Assembly (NCBI RefSeq): GCF_000710915.1
Contig: NZ_BAUA01000072.1
Coordinates: 27,478 to 91,477 of the forward strand
From: Nocardia brasiliensis IFM 10847
Lineage (GTDB): Bacteria; Actinomycetota; Actinomycetes; Mycobacteriales; Mycobacteriaceae
Direction of reading: 5' to 3'
Length of the DNA stretch: 64,000 nt
Positions within the stretch are counted from its first letter, which is position 1, and the number at the start of each line of letters is the position of its first letter. The position numbers and the translations under genes were made by a program. The notes under the pieces were generated by a model that saw only the letters and a program-made list of their open reading frames with translations, had not been told where the DNA came from and searched no databases. Below, piece after piece: positions 35,515-44,455 of the stretch.

Positions 35515-36804
35515 TTACAGAGCCGTAAGTGCTGCCAGCAGTTCGGGTATCGCAACGAAAGCGAACCTGATGACCGAGTCGCTGCAACCGTAGGGCAGGA
35601 CGAGAGTGTCCCCGTGTCGCATTGCCCCGCAGGAATACACCACGTTGGGCACGTACCCGTTGCGCTCGCCTTCGATCGGCGCCAGCAGAGGTTTGCGCAG
35701 CACGCCGAGCACGCGTGTGGGATCGTCGAGGTCGAGCAGGATTGCCCCTATGCTGTACGTACGCATCGGCCCGACGCCATGCGTCAGAACCAGCCAGCCG
35801 CTGGTTGTTTCGACAGGCGAACCACAGTTGCCGAGTTGGATCAGCTCCCACGGCTGAACGGGCCGATCGATGGTCTTCGGATCACTCCAGGTACGCAAGT
35901 CCGGTGAACTCACCACGCTGATGTTCTCCCGATCCCACCTGGACAGCAGCAGACACCGGCCGCCGACCCGGCGTGGAAACAACGCCGTGCCCTTGTCGAC
36001 AGCTGCTGGACCGCTGAGCCTGGTGCTCGTGAAGGTGACGAAATCACTGGTATGCAGCAACCGTCCCGCCACCTGGACACCGTCGTACGCGGTATACGTA
36101 GCGTAATACGTTGCTGATCCATCACTTTCGATGAATCGGGTGAACCGCGCGTCTTCGATGCCATGGGCCTCGTCGGGACTCGCCGGAAAAAGAACCCGCT
36201 CGGACAGCGGCAGATCGTCGGGAAAGGTCACCGTGTAGTTGTCGGCCACCGACGCGCTGATCCGGCCGACATCGAGGAAGCGGGAAGGCGTCGCCACCGT
36301 GATCGAATCGTCCTGTGCGACCACACCGGTCCGGAATCCGATGCTGGAGATGTGTCCCTCGCCGACCGCACGCACACTCATGATGAACCGCAATTCCCCT
36401 GCGTCGAGGCCGGTTTGGTCCGGGTGCACGACCATCGACGGATTGAACAGCGCTGCGGCTTCGACCGCGTACTCCTGGGTGAAGTACGCGCCGATGAGCA
36501 GACGACGTTCCAGGGTCAGCTCTACCGGCAGGAGGCGTTCGACGGCGGCAGCGTAGTGCGCCATGAACGTCTCGCTGATATCGCGATGTCTGGCCGCGAA
36601 GCGCCGGGCGGTAGCCGCCAAGGTGACCGCGACCTCTTCTTCGGACAGCCGCAGCACCCGCGCGATAGTGGCTTCGGCACGCGAGGCACCGTGTCCGAAC
36701 AACTCCTGGCCTGGATGAAAGGCTCGGATCAACACCCGGTTCGGATCGGGATGCAGCGCCACACTGCCGCGGCGGACTACGTCGGCCGTCGTCGAGTCTG
36801 TCAT
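35515..36804 (-). CDS. Glycoside hydrolase family 130 (mannoside phosphorylase-like)
   Basis: This 429-residue protein has a GH130-type five-bladed beta-propeller. Family-typical segments are NPSMVVHPDQ, GIEDARFTRF and the later DKGTALFPRR, with the phosphate-binding region near the C-terminus (APIEGERNGYVPNVVYSCG). GH130 enzymes phosphorolyse beta-mannosides; the exact substrate is unknown. An N-terminal extension of about 110 residues, mostly helical, precedes the propeller. Its start abuts the stop of the alpha/alpha-barrel gene (overlap of 1 bp). Confidence 0.85.
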   Translation of the reverse strand: MTDSTTADVVRRGSVALHPDPNRVLIRAFHPGQELFGHGASRAEATIARVLRLSEEEVAVTLAATARRFAARHRDISETFMAHYAAAVERLLPVELTLERRLLIGAYFTQEYAVEAAALFNPSMVVHPDQTGLDAGELRFIMSVRAVGEGHISSIGFRTGVVAQDDSITVATPSRFLDVGRISASVADNYTVTFPDDLPLSERVLFPASPDEAHGIEDARFTRFIESDGSATYYATYTAYDGVQVAGRLLHTSDFVTFTSTRLSGPAAVDKGTALFPRRVGGRCLLLSRWDRENISVVSSPDLRTWSDPKTIDRPVQPWELIQLGNCGSPVETTSGWLVLTHGVGPMRTYSIGAILLDLDDPTRVLGVLRKPLLAPIEGERNGYVPNVVYSCGAMRHGDTLVLPYGCSDSVIRFAFVAIPELLAALTAL

Positions 36805-37847
36805 CAGCCCTCCATCTGCAGGCGCTGAGCCTGCTGCAGTGTCGAAATCAATGCGAGGGTCGATTCGGCACCCTGGTTTTCATTACGACCGGCATGTTCG
36901 AGCCCGTCGCAGCTGCCACCGCTGTCCAGGTCGATCAGCGGGGTGGATGCGTCGTTCGCACCACGAAACCAGGCTTCACACAGCAGTACCGCGTCCTTCC
37001 ACCGCTGGTTGCCGGTGTCTTCGAAGGCGCGGGCGCAGGCATCCGCCAGCGCGGCGACCTCGATCGGCTGCTGGTCGAAAGCCGGGCGCTGCTCGCCGAC
37101 CGCCCAACCGCCGACGGGCGTGACCGACAGATGGTCCCCTGCGGTCTCGACCTCGACCAGCCAGCTCAGCATCGCCAGACCATCGGCGTGCACACGTGAG
37201 CGGCCTCCCGCGACACCAGCGGCCATCAACGCTTCGGCCAACACGGCATTGGCGTAGTGAAGACGCGGCTCGGGCCAGCGCCAATGGCGGGTGTGAGCAG
37301 GCGGCCCGATCGTGATCGCCGCATCGGCCAGCAGCGCTCGGGCCGTCCGGTCTCTCGGTTCGACGCGCAGCACCTCGGCGGCGCCGAGTGCCGCAAACGC
37401 CATAGCACGTGGATAACGCGATCGTCGGCGTGCCCCAGTGACGAAGTACGGCAGCACTGTCTCCGACAGCTCCGGCCTACGGGCAACGACGGAGCCGAGC
37501 GCCCACAGGGCACGCCCCCAGTGATCGCCCAGGCTCGGGCCATCGTGCCAACTCCGGTCGGCACCGCGGCGATTGCGACAGCTGCCGTCACCAGCCTGCG
37601 CATCGATCACGAAACGCAAATAGACCCTGGTGAGCGCCTCCAGTTCAGCGATCGGTTCGGGTTCGCGGACCGCCACGATGAGAGCTCGCGCAACATCGTC
37701 GAGGCAATAGCCGCTCTCGAGCCGAGGCTCGGTGAATTCCGCATGTTCGAAGACTCCGCAGTCGTCGCTGAGTCGCAGCAAATGAGCATAGGGGACAGAC
37801 TCATTCGGCACGGGAGGCGCATACCGTAGGCCAACTCGTTCACTCAT
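36804..37847 (-). CDS. Alpha/alpha-barrel glycosyltransferase-associated protein
   Basis: This 347-residue protein appears to fold as an (alpha/alpha)6 barrel of the kind found with or fused to GT4 glycosyltransferases. Repeated segments such as YCLDDVARALIVAV, DHWGRALWALGSVV and EVAALADACARAFEDTG show the helical periodicity. An Asp-Asp pair (CLDDVAR) and a Trp/Glu-rich cleft suggest carbohydrate binding or hydrolysis. Overlaps of 1 bp with GH130 and 4 bp with GT4 make it translationally coupled to both. Confidence 0.72.
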   Translation of the reverse strand: MSERVGLRYAPPVPNESVPYAHLLRLSDDCGVFEHAEFTEPRLESGYCLDDVARALIVAVREPEPIAELEALTRVYLRFVIDAQAGDGSCRNRRGADRSWHDGPSLGDHWGRALWALGSVVARRPELSETVLPYFVTGARRRSRYPRAMAFAALGAAEVLRVEPRDRTARALLADAAITIGPPAHTRHWRWPEPRLHYANAVLAEALMAAGVAGGRSRVHADGLAMLSWLVEVETAGDHLSVTPVGGWAVGEQRPAFDQQPIEVAALADACARAFEDTGNQRWKDAVLLCEAWFRGANDASTPLIDLDSGGSCDGLEHAGRNENQGAESTLALISTLQQAQRLQMEG

Positions 37848-39040
37848 CCTGTAGCCAACGTCACGCCGGCTCGTCGCGTGGCCGCGGCGAGCGAATGATA
37901 CTTCTTACTTACTGCCGACCAGAAAAGTTCTGGCGCAATCCGTTTCGCCTCCGCGCTCATCCTGGACGCCAAGCCCGGCTCGGTGAGAACCCGCCGGAGC
38001 GCGCCTGCGATGCTGGTCGGCGATTTGCGGTCGACCAGCAGTCCTGCCCCGCTCGACAGCAGCTCTCGGGCGTGTGGGAAGTCGGTGGATACCACGGGTT
38101 TACCCGCAGCGACAGCCTCGATCAATACCCCGGACGTAACTTGCTCACGCGAATCGTACGGGAGAAGCACGACGGCGGCCTGATCTATCAGTCGACGGAG
38201 TTCTGCTTCGGTCAGATAGTGAGCGTCGAAATACACCGAATCAGCGACACCGCGCACCTGAGCTCTTTTCACCAAGCCGGCGCGGTAAGACTCGCCGTGC
38301 CTGGCGAGCACCTTGGGATGGGTCTGTCCGACCACCTGAAATTGCACGGCCGGGCGCAGGTCGGCGAGATGCACCATCGCGTCGATACCCCACTCGATTC
38401 CTTTGCCCTCGCCGAGCAGGCCCCAGGTCAGGACGACCGGCGTACGCGAGTCCGGTTGCCGCCAAGTCTCGTGCGGCCCGAATCGATGCTCGGCGGCTCC
38501 GTGCGGAATCACCACGATCTCGGCCTGGTCGACCGCATAGTGCTCGATCAGTCGATGGCGACCGGCTTCCGTCATGGTTACGAGGGCGTAGCAGTGGCGC
38601 GCCAGCTCTTCCAGGATCATCCGCTGCCGGACGGTCGGAGTGGTCAACACCGTGTGGAGCACCGCGATAGCCGGAACACGCAGAGCACGAACGACTTCGA
38701 GTACGTCGGCACCATCGGGCCCGCCGTAGATACCGTACTCGTGTTGAATGATCGCAACATCGAAGCGATTGAGCACCTCCGCCGTCGCGGCGGCACCATG
38801 TCGGTCACTGCGCACCCACTGATAGACCACCGGCGGCGGTGCCAGCGGGTCGGGGCTGTCGACCACGCCGATTACACCGACGGTGGCGCCCACCATGGCG
38901 GTATTCCGGCCGAAATCGTCTGACCCGAAATTGATCTCGGCGGGCACGGCAAGTGCGCCGACCAACGAAGCGGTGAAAGTTGCCAAGCCACACTGGGTGG
39001 GTGGGAACGTACTCAAAACGCCGTAGGATCTGACAGACAC
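37844..39040 (-). CDS. Glycosyltransferase family 4
   Basis: This 398-residue GT-B fold glycosyltransferase has a GLATF loop near the N-terminus (PPTQCGLATF), an HEYGIYGG segment, and the C-terminal nucleotide-sugar domain with VLTWGLLGEGKGIEWG, EQVTSGVLIEAVAAGKPVVSTD (the E-x7-E signature). It would transfer a hexose, perhaps mannose, and heads a unit with the alpha/alpha-barrel and GH130 proteins. GTG 39040 has aaagg upstream. The 236-bp upstream gap contains no clear DosR box. Confidence 0.88.
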   Translation of the reverse strand: MSVRSYGVLSTFPPTQCGLATFTASLVGALAVPAEINFGSDDFGRNTAMVGATVGVIGVVDSPDPLAPPPVVYQWVRSDRHGAAATAEVLNRFDVAIIQHEYGIYGGPDGADVLEVVRALRVPAIAVLHTVLTTPTVRQRMILEELARHCYALVTMTEAGRHRLIEHYAVDQAEIVVIPHGAAEHRFGPHETWRQPDSRTPVVLTWGLLGEGKGIEWGIDAMVHLADLRPAVQFQVVGQTHPKVLARHGESYRAGLVKRAQVRGVADSVYFDAHYLTEAELRRLIDQAAVVLLPYDSREQVTSGVLIEAVAAGKPVVSTDFPHARELLSSGAGLLVDRKSPTSIAGALRRVLTEPGLASRMSAEAKRIAPELFWSAVSKKYHSLAAATRRAGVTLATG

Positions 39041-39276
39041 GACGCCGCCTTTCTACTGGGAGGCAACGTCAGCGGTGCCGCAACCATTCAATTGAGTGAT
39101 CATGTTGTGCTGCGGCGCACAGAATTCGCGCCGGGTCACGGCACGAGGTGGATAAACCACCGAGCCTCGATCGTAACCCCACTTCGTGCCGAACGCGGAT
39201 GAAATCTCTATCTTCAGCACGTCCGATCCGACGTGCGACGACGCTGTTGATTCACGACTTCCCCGGACGTCCGCGT

Positions 39277-39879
39277 CTATGTGTCCGTGCCGATTGGGCG
39301 ATCGAGGTCACGCCATTCCCGATCCCAGCGAGCGCTGTGCCGTGTGGTCACCGTCCGGCCAGTGATCGCCACCAACGCCAGCGCAGCACCCCAACATCCG
39401 AGCACGACCAGTAGGCCGCGAGTGGCGCCCTCACCCGCTGCCACACCGGAGGATCGCGGTGGGCTGGTCAGGGCAGCATCCGAGTCGAGCCAGATGGACA
39501 CCTGCTCGCCACGTTTCGCATCGCTCGCAACCTCCACTGTCGCTGTCCCGGTCCGGCCGTCCCGCATCCACTGCACCGGGGCTTCAGCGCGTTCAGCAGC
39601 CGACTCACCGCGACCGGAGGTACTGACCGTCCGCTCCGGGTCGGCCGTTATCGTGCCCGGCACAGCGGTTTTCGTTGCATTCTCCGCGCTGATTCGCGCC
39701 GCAGCGGAGGTGTATCCAGCGGTACCCACGGCACCCGCCACCGGAACGGCGGCAAGCATCGCGACGACCGCCATCATCCACACCAGCGCCAGCAGACGAT
39801 CCGTCGGACGAATCAGCACATTTGTTTGCCACGGCCGCATGCGCCAGGCGCGGACCGGCAGCGATGGGTAGTCGGACAT
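39277..39879 (-). CDS. Rv1733c-family membrane protein
   Basis: This 200-residue protein has two transmembrane helices (about 30-52 and 158-180) and a long extracytoplasmic loop between them. The pattern (NVLIRPTDRLLALVWMM, AGAVGTAGYTSAA, GEQVSIWLDSDAAL, WDREWRDLD) matches mycobacterial Rv1733c, a DosR-regulon membrane protein of unknown function and a known T-cell antigen. I chose ATG 39879 with aagg at good spacing; ATG 39888 and an upstream frame are alternatives. A DosR-like box lies about 85 bp upstream. Confidence 0.82.
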   Translation of the reverse strand: MSDYPSLPVRAWRMRPWQTNVLIRPTDRLLALVWMMAVVAMLAAVPVAGAVGTAGYTSAAARISAENATKTAVPGTITADPERTVSTSGRGESAAERAEAPVQWMRDGRTGTATVEVASDAKRGEQVSIWLDSDAALTSPPRSSGVAAGEGATRGLLVVLGCWGAALALVAITGRTVTTRHSARWDREWRDLDRPIGTDT

Positions 39880-39963
39880 TTGAATCATCCTTCGCAGTGG
39901 GCCGCCGTTCGACTGAGCGGCCGATATCGAATCGAGCATCCCGCGCCGCGCGGTCACGTGGCA

Positions 39964-39977
39964 GAGAAGAAAGTCCT
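39964..39977 (-). promoter_or_regulatory. Putative DosR box of Rv1733c-like gene
   Basis: Read on the minus strand, AGGACTTTCTTCTC matches 10 of 14 positions of GGGACTWWAGTCCC (left half GGACTTT). It is about 85 bp upstream of the membrane protein start, with no second box at the usual distance. Confidence 0.45.
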
Positions 39978-39996
39978 ACCCTTGCGGTGTCAACCG

Positions 39997-40599
39997 TCAG
40001 TTCTGTTCCGGTTCGGGCGCACCCGGCAGATATCTGCTCCAATCGATGCGGGCGAGCAGTACGACAGCAGCCAGTAGCGCGAATTGAATCGCTATGCCGT
40101 AAGGCGAAGTGAGCGAGCCGGTCAATCTATCGCCGAGATTGCGTTCGGCAATATCGGTCGCGGCCATATACAGGGAGTAGCTGACCAGTCTGCCCAACAC
40201 ATGTGCGACCGTCACCGGTAACAGGCGAACACCGACCAGTCCGGCCGCCTCGAACAACTGCGCCGACGGCAACGGGGACACCAGGAACACCCCGAGCCCG
40301 GTGAGCGAACGGCCGCGGTTGCCGGTGAGGTAGTCGTGCGCGGCTCGTAGACCAGCCTTTCGTCGTGGACCGAGGTGGGCGCGGATCCGGCCGGTCACTA
40401 CGGCGAGCAGATACCGTCCGAGGCCCGAGGAAACCGCGCCGACGATGACGAGAGCGACCGGATTCAGCTGCCAGTGCAGCCGGAACAGCACCACGACAAG
40501 CGCGGTGGGCGGACCGAAGGCCGGTAGGAGATTCACCAGGATCACCACGGCGACCACGGCGAGGTAGTACAGCGCGGTGTGCACCCATGTATCAGCCAC
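39997..40599 (-). CDS. VTT/DedA-like membrane protein
   Basis: A 200-residue integral membrane protein with about five helices. It begins with two hydrophobic helices, then carries ALVIVGAVSSGLGRYLL and GLGVFLVSPLPSAQLFEAAG, resembling the re-entrant loops of the VTT (SNARE-associated/DedA) superfamily. Such proteins are thought to move lipids or support envelope homeostasis; the substrate is unknown. The GTG start at 40599 is poorly supported by a ribosome binding site. It is upstream of the Rv1733c-like gene on the same strand. Confidence 0.7.
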   Translation of the reverse strand: MADTWVHTALYYLAVVAVVILVNLLPAFGPPTALVVVLFRLHWQLNPVALVIVGAVSSGLGRYLLAVVTGRIRAHLGPRRKAGLRAAHDYLTGNRGRSLTGLGVFLVSPLPSAQLFEAAGLVGVRLLPVTVAHVLGRLVSYSLYMAATDIAERNLGDRLTGSLTSPYGIAIQFALLAAVVLLARIDWSRYLPGAPEPEQN

Positions 40600-40719
40600 G
40601 GCACTCAGGCCGATCTCAGCTGATAGCGAGTGTATCTGTCAGTCCGGCAGAGGAATTCAGCGGATCGACGAACACCGCCGAGGCGGTGCGACCCGAGGCG
40701 CCAGGCTCGTCCCGGAGCT

Positions 40720-41140
40720 CTATTCGCAAGCGATGCCGTCACCGTCACGATCCAATGCCGAGCGGTAGCCGGGTGCACCGCGATGGAGCGGCGCCGCTCC
40801 AGCGGCACGGGCGGCCGCGCAGTTGGGGTAGTAGACGCTCGGAGCTGGTGGCGCCGGGGGATGGCGCGGGCGGCGGCGGGGCCGGAGCCGGCGGCACGAA
40901 GCGGTGTGGTGCCGCGACAGTGGTCGGCGAGGGTGCGACAGGGCTCGGGACCGCTGTCGCAGAAGAGGTCATAGCGAGTGTGGAAGTCGGTGTCGTGGCG
41001 GCCGAACTGGTGCTGGTCGAGGACGGCGCCGGGTTCACTGTGGGGGCGAGCCCCGGTGTGCGCCCGCAGGCCGCGGACCCGAGCGATATCCCCGCGATGA
41101 GGAGAATGACGGCAGCGCGCTGTCGCGGTGTTGTGGTCAT
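40720..41140 (-). pseudogene. Secreted lipoprotein-like protein with excalibur domain, frameshifted
   Basis: The N-terminal part starts MTTTPRQRAAVILLIAG, a signal peptide ending with SAAC (possible lipid attachment), then a long Ser/Thr/Pro-rich linker. After GATSSER the frame should enter the excalibur calcium-binding domain, but that domain (VYYPNCAAARAAG, then DRDGDGIACE) is in the next frame and stops at 40720. The run of five Gs on the plus strand (40856-40860) is the likely site of an extra base; without it the protein joins smoothly. As assembled the protein would read a different tail. The domain is a DxDxDGxxCE calcium site. ATG 41140 follows aagg. Confidence 0.72.
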
Positions 41141-41327
41141 GATGTTGCCTTGTGCTGGTGGATTCGCGCGATCGAGTGTTGATCCGGATGGTCCACTCCC
41201 CCGACGGAGTGATCGCGTACCACCGATGATTCGCCGCACCGAGGCTGTGCCTTAGAGCCGAAGGGCCCTAACGATTTCCACCTTCGTCCTCCGCTGCCCG
41301 ACGGACGCCGCAGCGGCCGATCAGCGG

Positions 41328-41362
41328 GTGACTTTGGGCCTTCCAGGTCGGGCGTAAGTCCC
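41328..41362 (+). promoter_or_regulatory. Putative tandem DosR boxes of nitroreductase genes
   Basis: GTGACTTTGGGCCT (41328, 10 of 14) and CGGGCGTAAGTCCC (41349, 11 of 14 with a perfect right half AAGTCCC) start 21 bp apart, 37 bp before the first nitroreductase ATG. One of the best pairs in the window. Confidence 0.6.
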
Positions 41363-41398
41363 GTAGTTGCTGTCATTTCGGCGACGGACACTCGATGC

Positions 41399-42415
41399 AT
41401 GACCGTAAGCGACGCACTTCCCGAAACATTCGTACCGGATCGGCCGACGATCACGGCAGCCGTGCGGCTGGCCGGGCGTGCGCCTTCGGTGCACAACACG
41501 CAGCCGTGGCGCTGGGTCTTCGACGGTACGCGACTGCGCCTCTACCGCGACGACGAACGATTGTTGACCTCGACCGATCCGCACGGCAGACAGTTGGTCA
41601 TCAGCTGCGGCGCGGTGCTGCATCATCTGCGGACCGCACTCGCCGCGCGAGGCTGGCATACCGACACCGTTCGGCTGCCGGACCCCGACCATCTCGATCA
41701 TCTTGCGACCATCGAATTCCGCCCGTGGCCGGACCCACCCGCCGGGGTGTATGCCCGCGCCCACGCCATCGATCGGCGCCGCACCGACCGGCTACCCATG
41801 CTGCCGCCGCGGAACTGGGCCGAGATCGTGCACGCCGCGCGGATGCTGGCCAATCCGCACGACATCCAGGTCGACGTGCTCGACACGAGCGCAGGCGCCC
41901 GGTTGGCCGCTGCTTCGCAGCATGCGGCGGCGCTGCGCCGCTACGACATGGAGTACCAGACCGAATTGCATTGGTGGACAGGGCATTCGCCCGCGCCGGA
42001 AGGCGTGCCTCGCGACGCGCTCATCTCGGACGCCGAATCCTCCCGTGTGCCAGTGGCTCGCACCTTTCCGTCCGCGCCGCATTCGTCGCGCCGCGCCGAA
42101 GTCGAGGATCAGTCCCAGCTGATGGTGCTCAGCTCCACCGGCGACTCCCTACTGACATGGCTGCAATGCGGCGAGGCACTCTCGGCGGTGCTGTTGGAAT
42201 GCACTGTCGCCGGACTGGCGAGTTGCGCGCTGACCCACATCACCGAACTGCCGACCGCTCGCAAGTCCATCGCAGGCCTGCTGACGCACTCGGTGACACC
42301 TCAGGTCGTAATCCGAGTCGGTACCGCGCCGGACGATGAAGAGGCGCCCCCGATGTCACGCCGCCGCCCGGTCACCGACATTCTGGCGTTTCGCCAGGAG
42401 CAGGCGGAATCATGA
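41399..42415 (+). CDS. Acg-family nitroreductase-like protein
   Basis: A 338-residue flavin nitroreductase-family protein. It begins with APSVHNTQPWRW (residues about 28-39), the flavin contact signature shared with mycobacterial Acg (Rv2032) and Rv3131, and contains RTDRLPMLPP and ISCGAVLHHL. In Acg the active site is covered and no nitroreduction is found, so a flavin storage or sequestration role is possible. It is translationally coupled to the next paralogue (ATGA). Confidence 0.88.
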   Translation: MTVSDALPETFVPDRPTITAAVRLAGRAPSVHNTQPWRWVFDGTRLRLYRDDERLLTSTDPHGRQLVISCGAVLHHLRTALAARGWHTDTVRLPDPDHLDHLATIEFRPWPDPPAGVYARAHAIDRRRTDRLPMLPPRNWAEIVHAARMLANPHDIQVDVLDTSAGARLAAASQHAAALRRYDMEYQTELHWWTGHSPAPEGVPRDALISDAESSRVPVARTFPSAPHSSRRAEVEDQSQLMVLSSTGDSLLTWLQCGEALSAVLLECTVAGLASCALTHITELPTARKSIAGLLTHSVTPQVVIRVGTAPDDEEAPPMSRRRPVTDILAFRQEQAES

Positions 42416-43431
42416 CCGCGACCGACGGCGCGGCCGCCCCCGGCCTGTCCCTTGTCCGTGCGGCATTGGCGCTCGCCTGCCGGGCGCCGTCGGTGCACAA
42501 CACCCAGCCGTGGCACTGGGTCTTCGACGGATCGAAACTGTTGCTCTACCGCGATACCGCACGGCAACTGCCCGCCGTGGATCCGCAGCACCGACAGGGG
42601 ATCATCAGCTGCGGCGCGGCGCTCGATCACGCGCGCCAAGCTTTCGTGTCCATGGACTGGTTCCCCCATATCACCCGGCTCCCCCAACCGAGGTGCCCGG
42701 AACTGCTTGCCGCGCTGGAGTTTCGACCATTGAGCGGGCCGTTGAACCGGACCGCGGCGCGCGTGCGCGCCATCCCCCGCCGGCACACCGATCGACTGCC
42801 GATGCTGCCGCCCGAGGACTGGCCCGATGTGCTCGCCACCGCGCGTGAGCTCGCACGACCACACCAGGTGGCCGTCGACGAAATCACCGACGAGAACCGC
42901 CCTCGATTGGCGGACGCTACTCGCCATATCACCGCGCTCCGGCGACACGACACCGCATACCAAGACGAACTGCACTGGTGGAGCGGAGCTTCGGAGTCGC
43001 GCGGGATCCCCACCGCCGCATTGGCCTCGTCGGCCGAAGCCGCACGCACGAACGTAGCGCGGGCCTTCCCGTTCGCCCCGTATGCCAACCGAAGGGCCGA
43101 CCTCGAAGACCGTTCCCGGCTGCTGTTGCTCAGCACCGCCGGCGACTCCCGGACGCAATGGCTGCACACCGGCGAGGCCCTGTCCAACATCCTGCTCGAA
43201 TGCACGGCACGCGGCCTCGCCACCTGCGAGCTGACCCATCTCACCGAACTCGTCACCACCAGATCGATGCTCGCCGAACTACTTTCCCGGCCCGGTGCGG
43301 CGCAGGTCATCGTACGAGTCGGCATCGCACCCGATGAAACCGGCGTCACCTGGTCGCCGCGGCGGCCGCTGTCCGAAGTCTTCGACGTTCAGGACGCCGC
43401 TTCGAACGTTTCGAGTACGTCGGACACCTGA
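42412..43431 (+). CDS. Acg-family nitroreductase-like protein, second copy
   Basis: This 339-residue paralogue of the preceding protein (APSVHNTQPWHWVFDG, RHTDRLPMLPPEDW, GEALSNILLECTARGLATCEL) has the same domain layout. The overlap ATGA with the upstream gene and the obvious similarity point to tandem duplication. Its 3' end overlaps the convergent third nitroreductase by 43 bp. Confidence 0.88.
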   Translation: MTATDGAAAPGLSLVRAALALACRAPSVHNTQPWHWVFDGSKLLLYRDTARQLPAVDPQHRQGIISCGAALDHARQAFVSMDWFPHITRLPQPRCPELLAALEFRPLSGPLNRTAARVRAIPRRHTDRLPMLPPEDWPDVLATARELARPHQVAVDEITDENRPRLADATRHITALRRHDTAYQDELHWWSGASESRGIPTAALASSAEAARTNVARAFPFAPYANRRADLEDRSRLLLLSTAGDSRTQWLHTGEALSNILLECTARGLATCELTHLTELVTTRSMLAELLSRPGAAQVIVRVGIAPDETGVTWSPRRPLSEVFDVQDAASNVSSTSDT

Positions 43432-44252
43432 CGGCGCGGCGTAGCCGGCAGCGCGGTGGCATCCGCGGGCGCCCAGCCGATTCGGATGACGGCCTGCGGA
43501 TGACCGCGGCCGTGCAGCACCCGGGCGCGAACGCACTGCCGCAGATCGGGGGCACGCAGTGCTTCGGTCAACGCACACGAGGCCAGCCCGACGTTCGTCG
43601 CGGTCAGCAGCACGGCACTGAGCGCCTCCCCCGCGCAGAGTCGCGCCAAGCGGTCGTCCACCGTGGTGCTGAGCACCAGCAGCTCCGCATTATCAGGTTC
43701 GGTACCGCATACGGCAGACTCACCGCCGGTGCCGAGGTTGCGCCGCGCCGCCGCGTCCAGTACTTCGACCAGTTGTGCACGCATTGCACCACCGATCTGC
43801 CGGACGCCCGCCCCGTTCGCCATCGCCCGTTCATGGACCAATCCCACGCTGCCGCGCGGAATCAGCGCCGAAGTGAAGTGTCGCCGATCGGACTGCCGGC
43901 GCGGAATCGCGTTACCGAGCGCCAGCTCGAGCATGGTCGGCCGGTGCGGCACCACACGCAGCGACGCGAGGTGATTCGGATCCGCCGGGTCCGGCAGCCG
44001 CCGCACCACCGTCGACCATCCCGCGACGGCCAACGCGATCCGCAGATGATGCAGTGCGGCACCACAACTCGACAACGCATCGCGCTGTGTCCAGTCGGTC
44101 GGCGGCTGCGCACGCAGCGGATCGAGGTACAGGTCGATGCGGTGATCGCCGATCCGGAATCGCCACGGTTGCGAGTTGCCGACCGAAGGCGCCCGCGTCG
44201 CGAGCACCAACGCCGCGTGCAGGGCGTGTTCGTCGGGCCACCCGTAGTTCAT
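43389..44252 (-). CDS. Acg-family nitroreductase-like protein, third copy
   Basis: A shorter 287-residue member (APSVGNSQPWRFRIGDHR, SSCGAALHHLRIALAVAGW, GEALSAVLLTATNVGLASC). In the first motif the histidine of APSVHNTQPW is replaced by glycine. ATG 44252 follows a good ggaagg. It is convergent with the preceding paralogue (43-bp overlap) and divergent from the Rv2004c-like gene; a DosR-like cluster lies between them. Confidence 0.86.
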   Translation of the reverse strand: MNYGWPDEHALHAALVLATRAPSVGNSQPWRFRIGDHRIDLYLDPLRAQPPTDWTQRDALSSCGAALHHLRIALAVAGWSTVVRRLPDPADPNHLASLRVVPHRPTMLELALGNAIPRRQSDRRHFTSALIPRGSVGLVHERAMANGAGVRQIGGAMRAQLVEVLDAAARRNLGTGGESAVCGTEPDNAELLVLSTTVDDRLARLCAGEALSAVLLTATNVGLASCALTEALRAPDLRQCVRARVLHGRGHPQAVIRIGWAPADATALPATPRRQVSDVLETFEAAS

Positions 44253-44334
44253 CGCCTTCCACCTCTTCTCGTCCTCGCTATCCACGCTGCCAGCTACTCG
44301 ATTTGCGGATAAGAGCACGACGTCCTGAAGTCGA

Positions 44335-44385
44335 GGGACTTCGGGAAACGATCGAAAGGCCTGCGACATCTATGACCTTCGGCCA
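44335..44385. promoter_or_regulatory. Cluster of DosR-like sites
   Basis: Between the divergent nitroreductase (44252) and kinase/ATPase (44456) genes lie GGGACTTCGGGAAA (44335), CGATCGAAAGGCCT (44349) and ATGACCTTCGGCCA (44372), each about 8 of 14. The first sits inside the inverted repeat GAAGTC-gag-GGACTTC. Spacing is less regular than in other promoters, so the exact sites are uncertain, but a bidirectional promoter is likely. Confidence 0.4.
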
Positions 44386-44455
44386 TGCCCAGGCGGTGTG
44401 CGGCTGGGTGATCCTGACTACAAGAAACCCGGATACTTCCGAAAGGCCCTGCCCC

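Noticed and set aside
39041..39276. DosR-type box before the GT4-GH130-formate dehydrogenase block
   Set aside because: I searched the gap between GT4 and the Rv1733c-like gene and saw no convincing box; control of this block stays unknown.
44054..44455. Upstream extension of the Rv2004c-like protein
   Set aside because: It runs antisense to the third nitroreductase and through the DosR-like cluster; the ATG at 44456 has a ribosome binding site and fits the family N-terminus.
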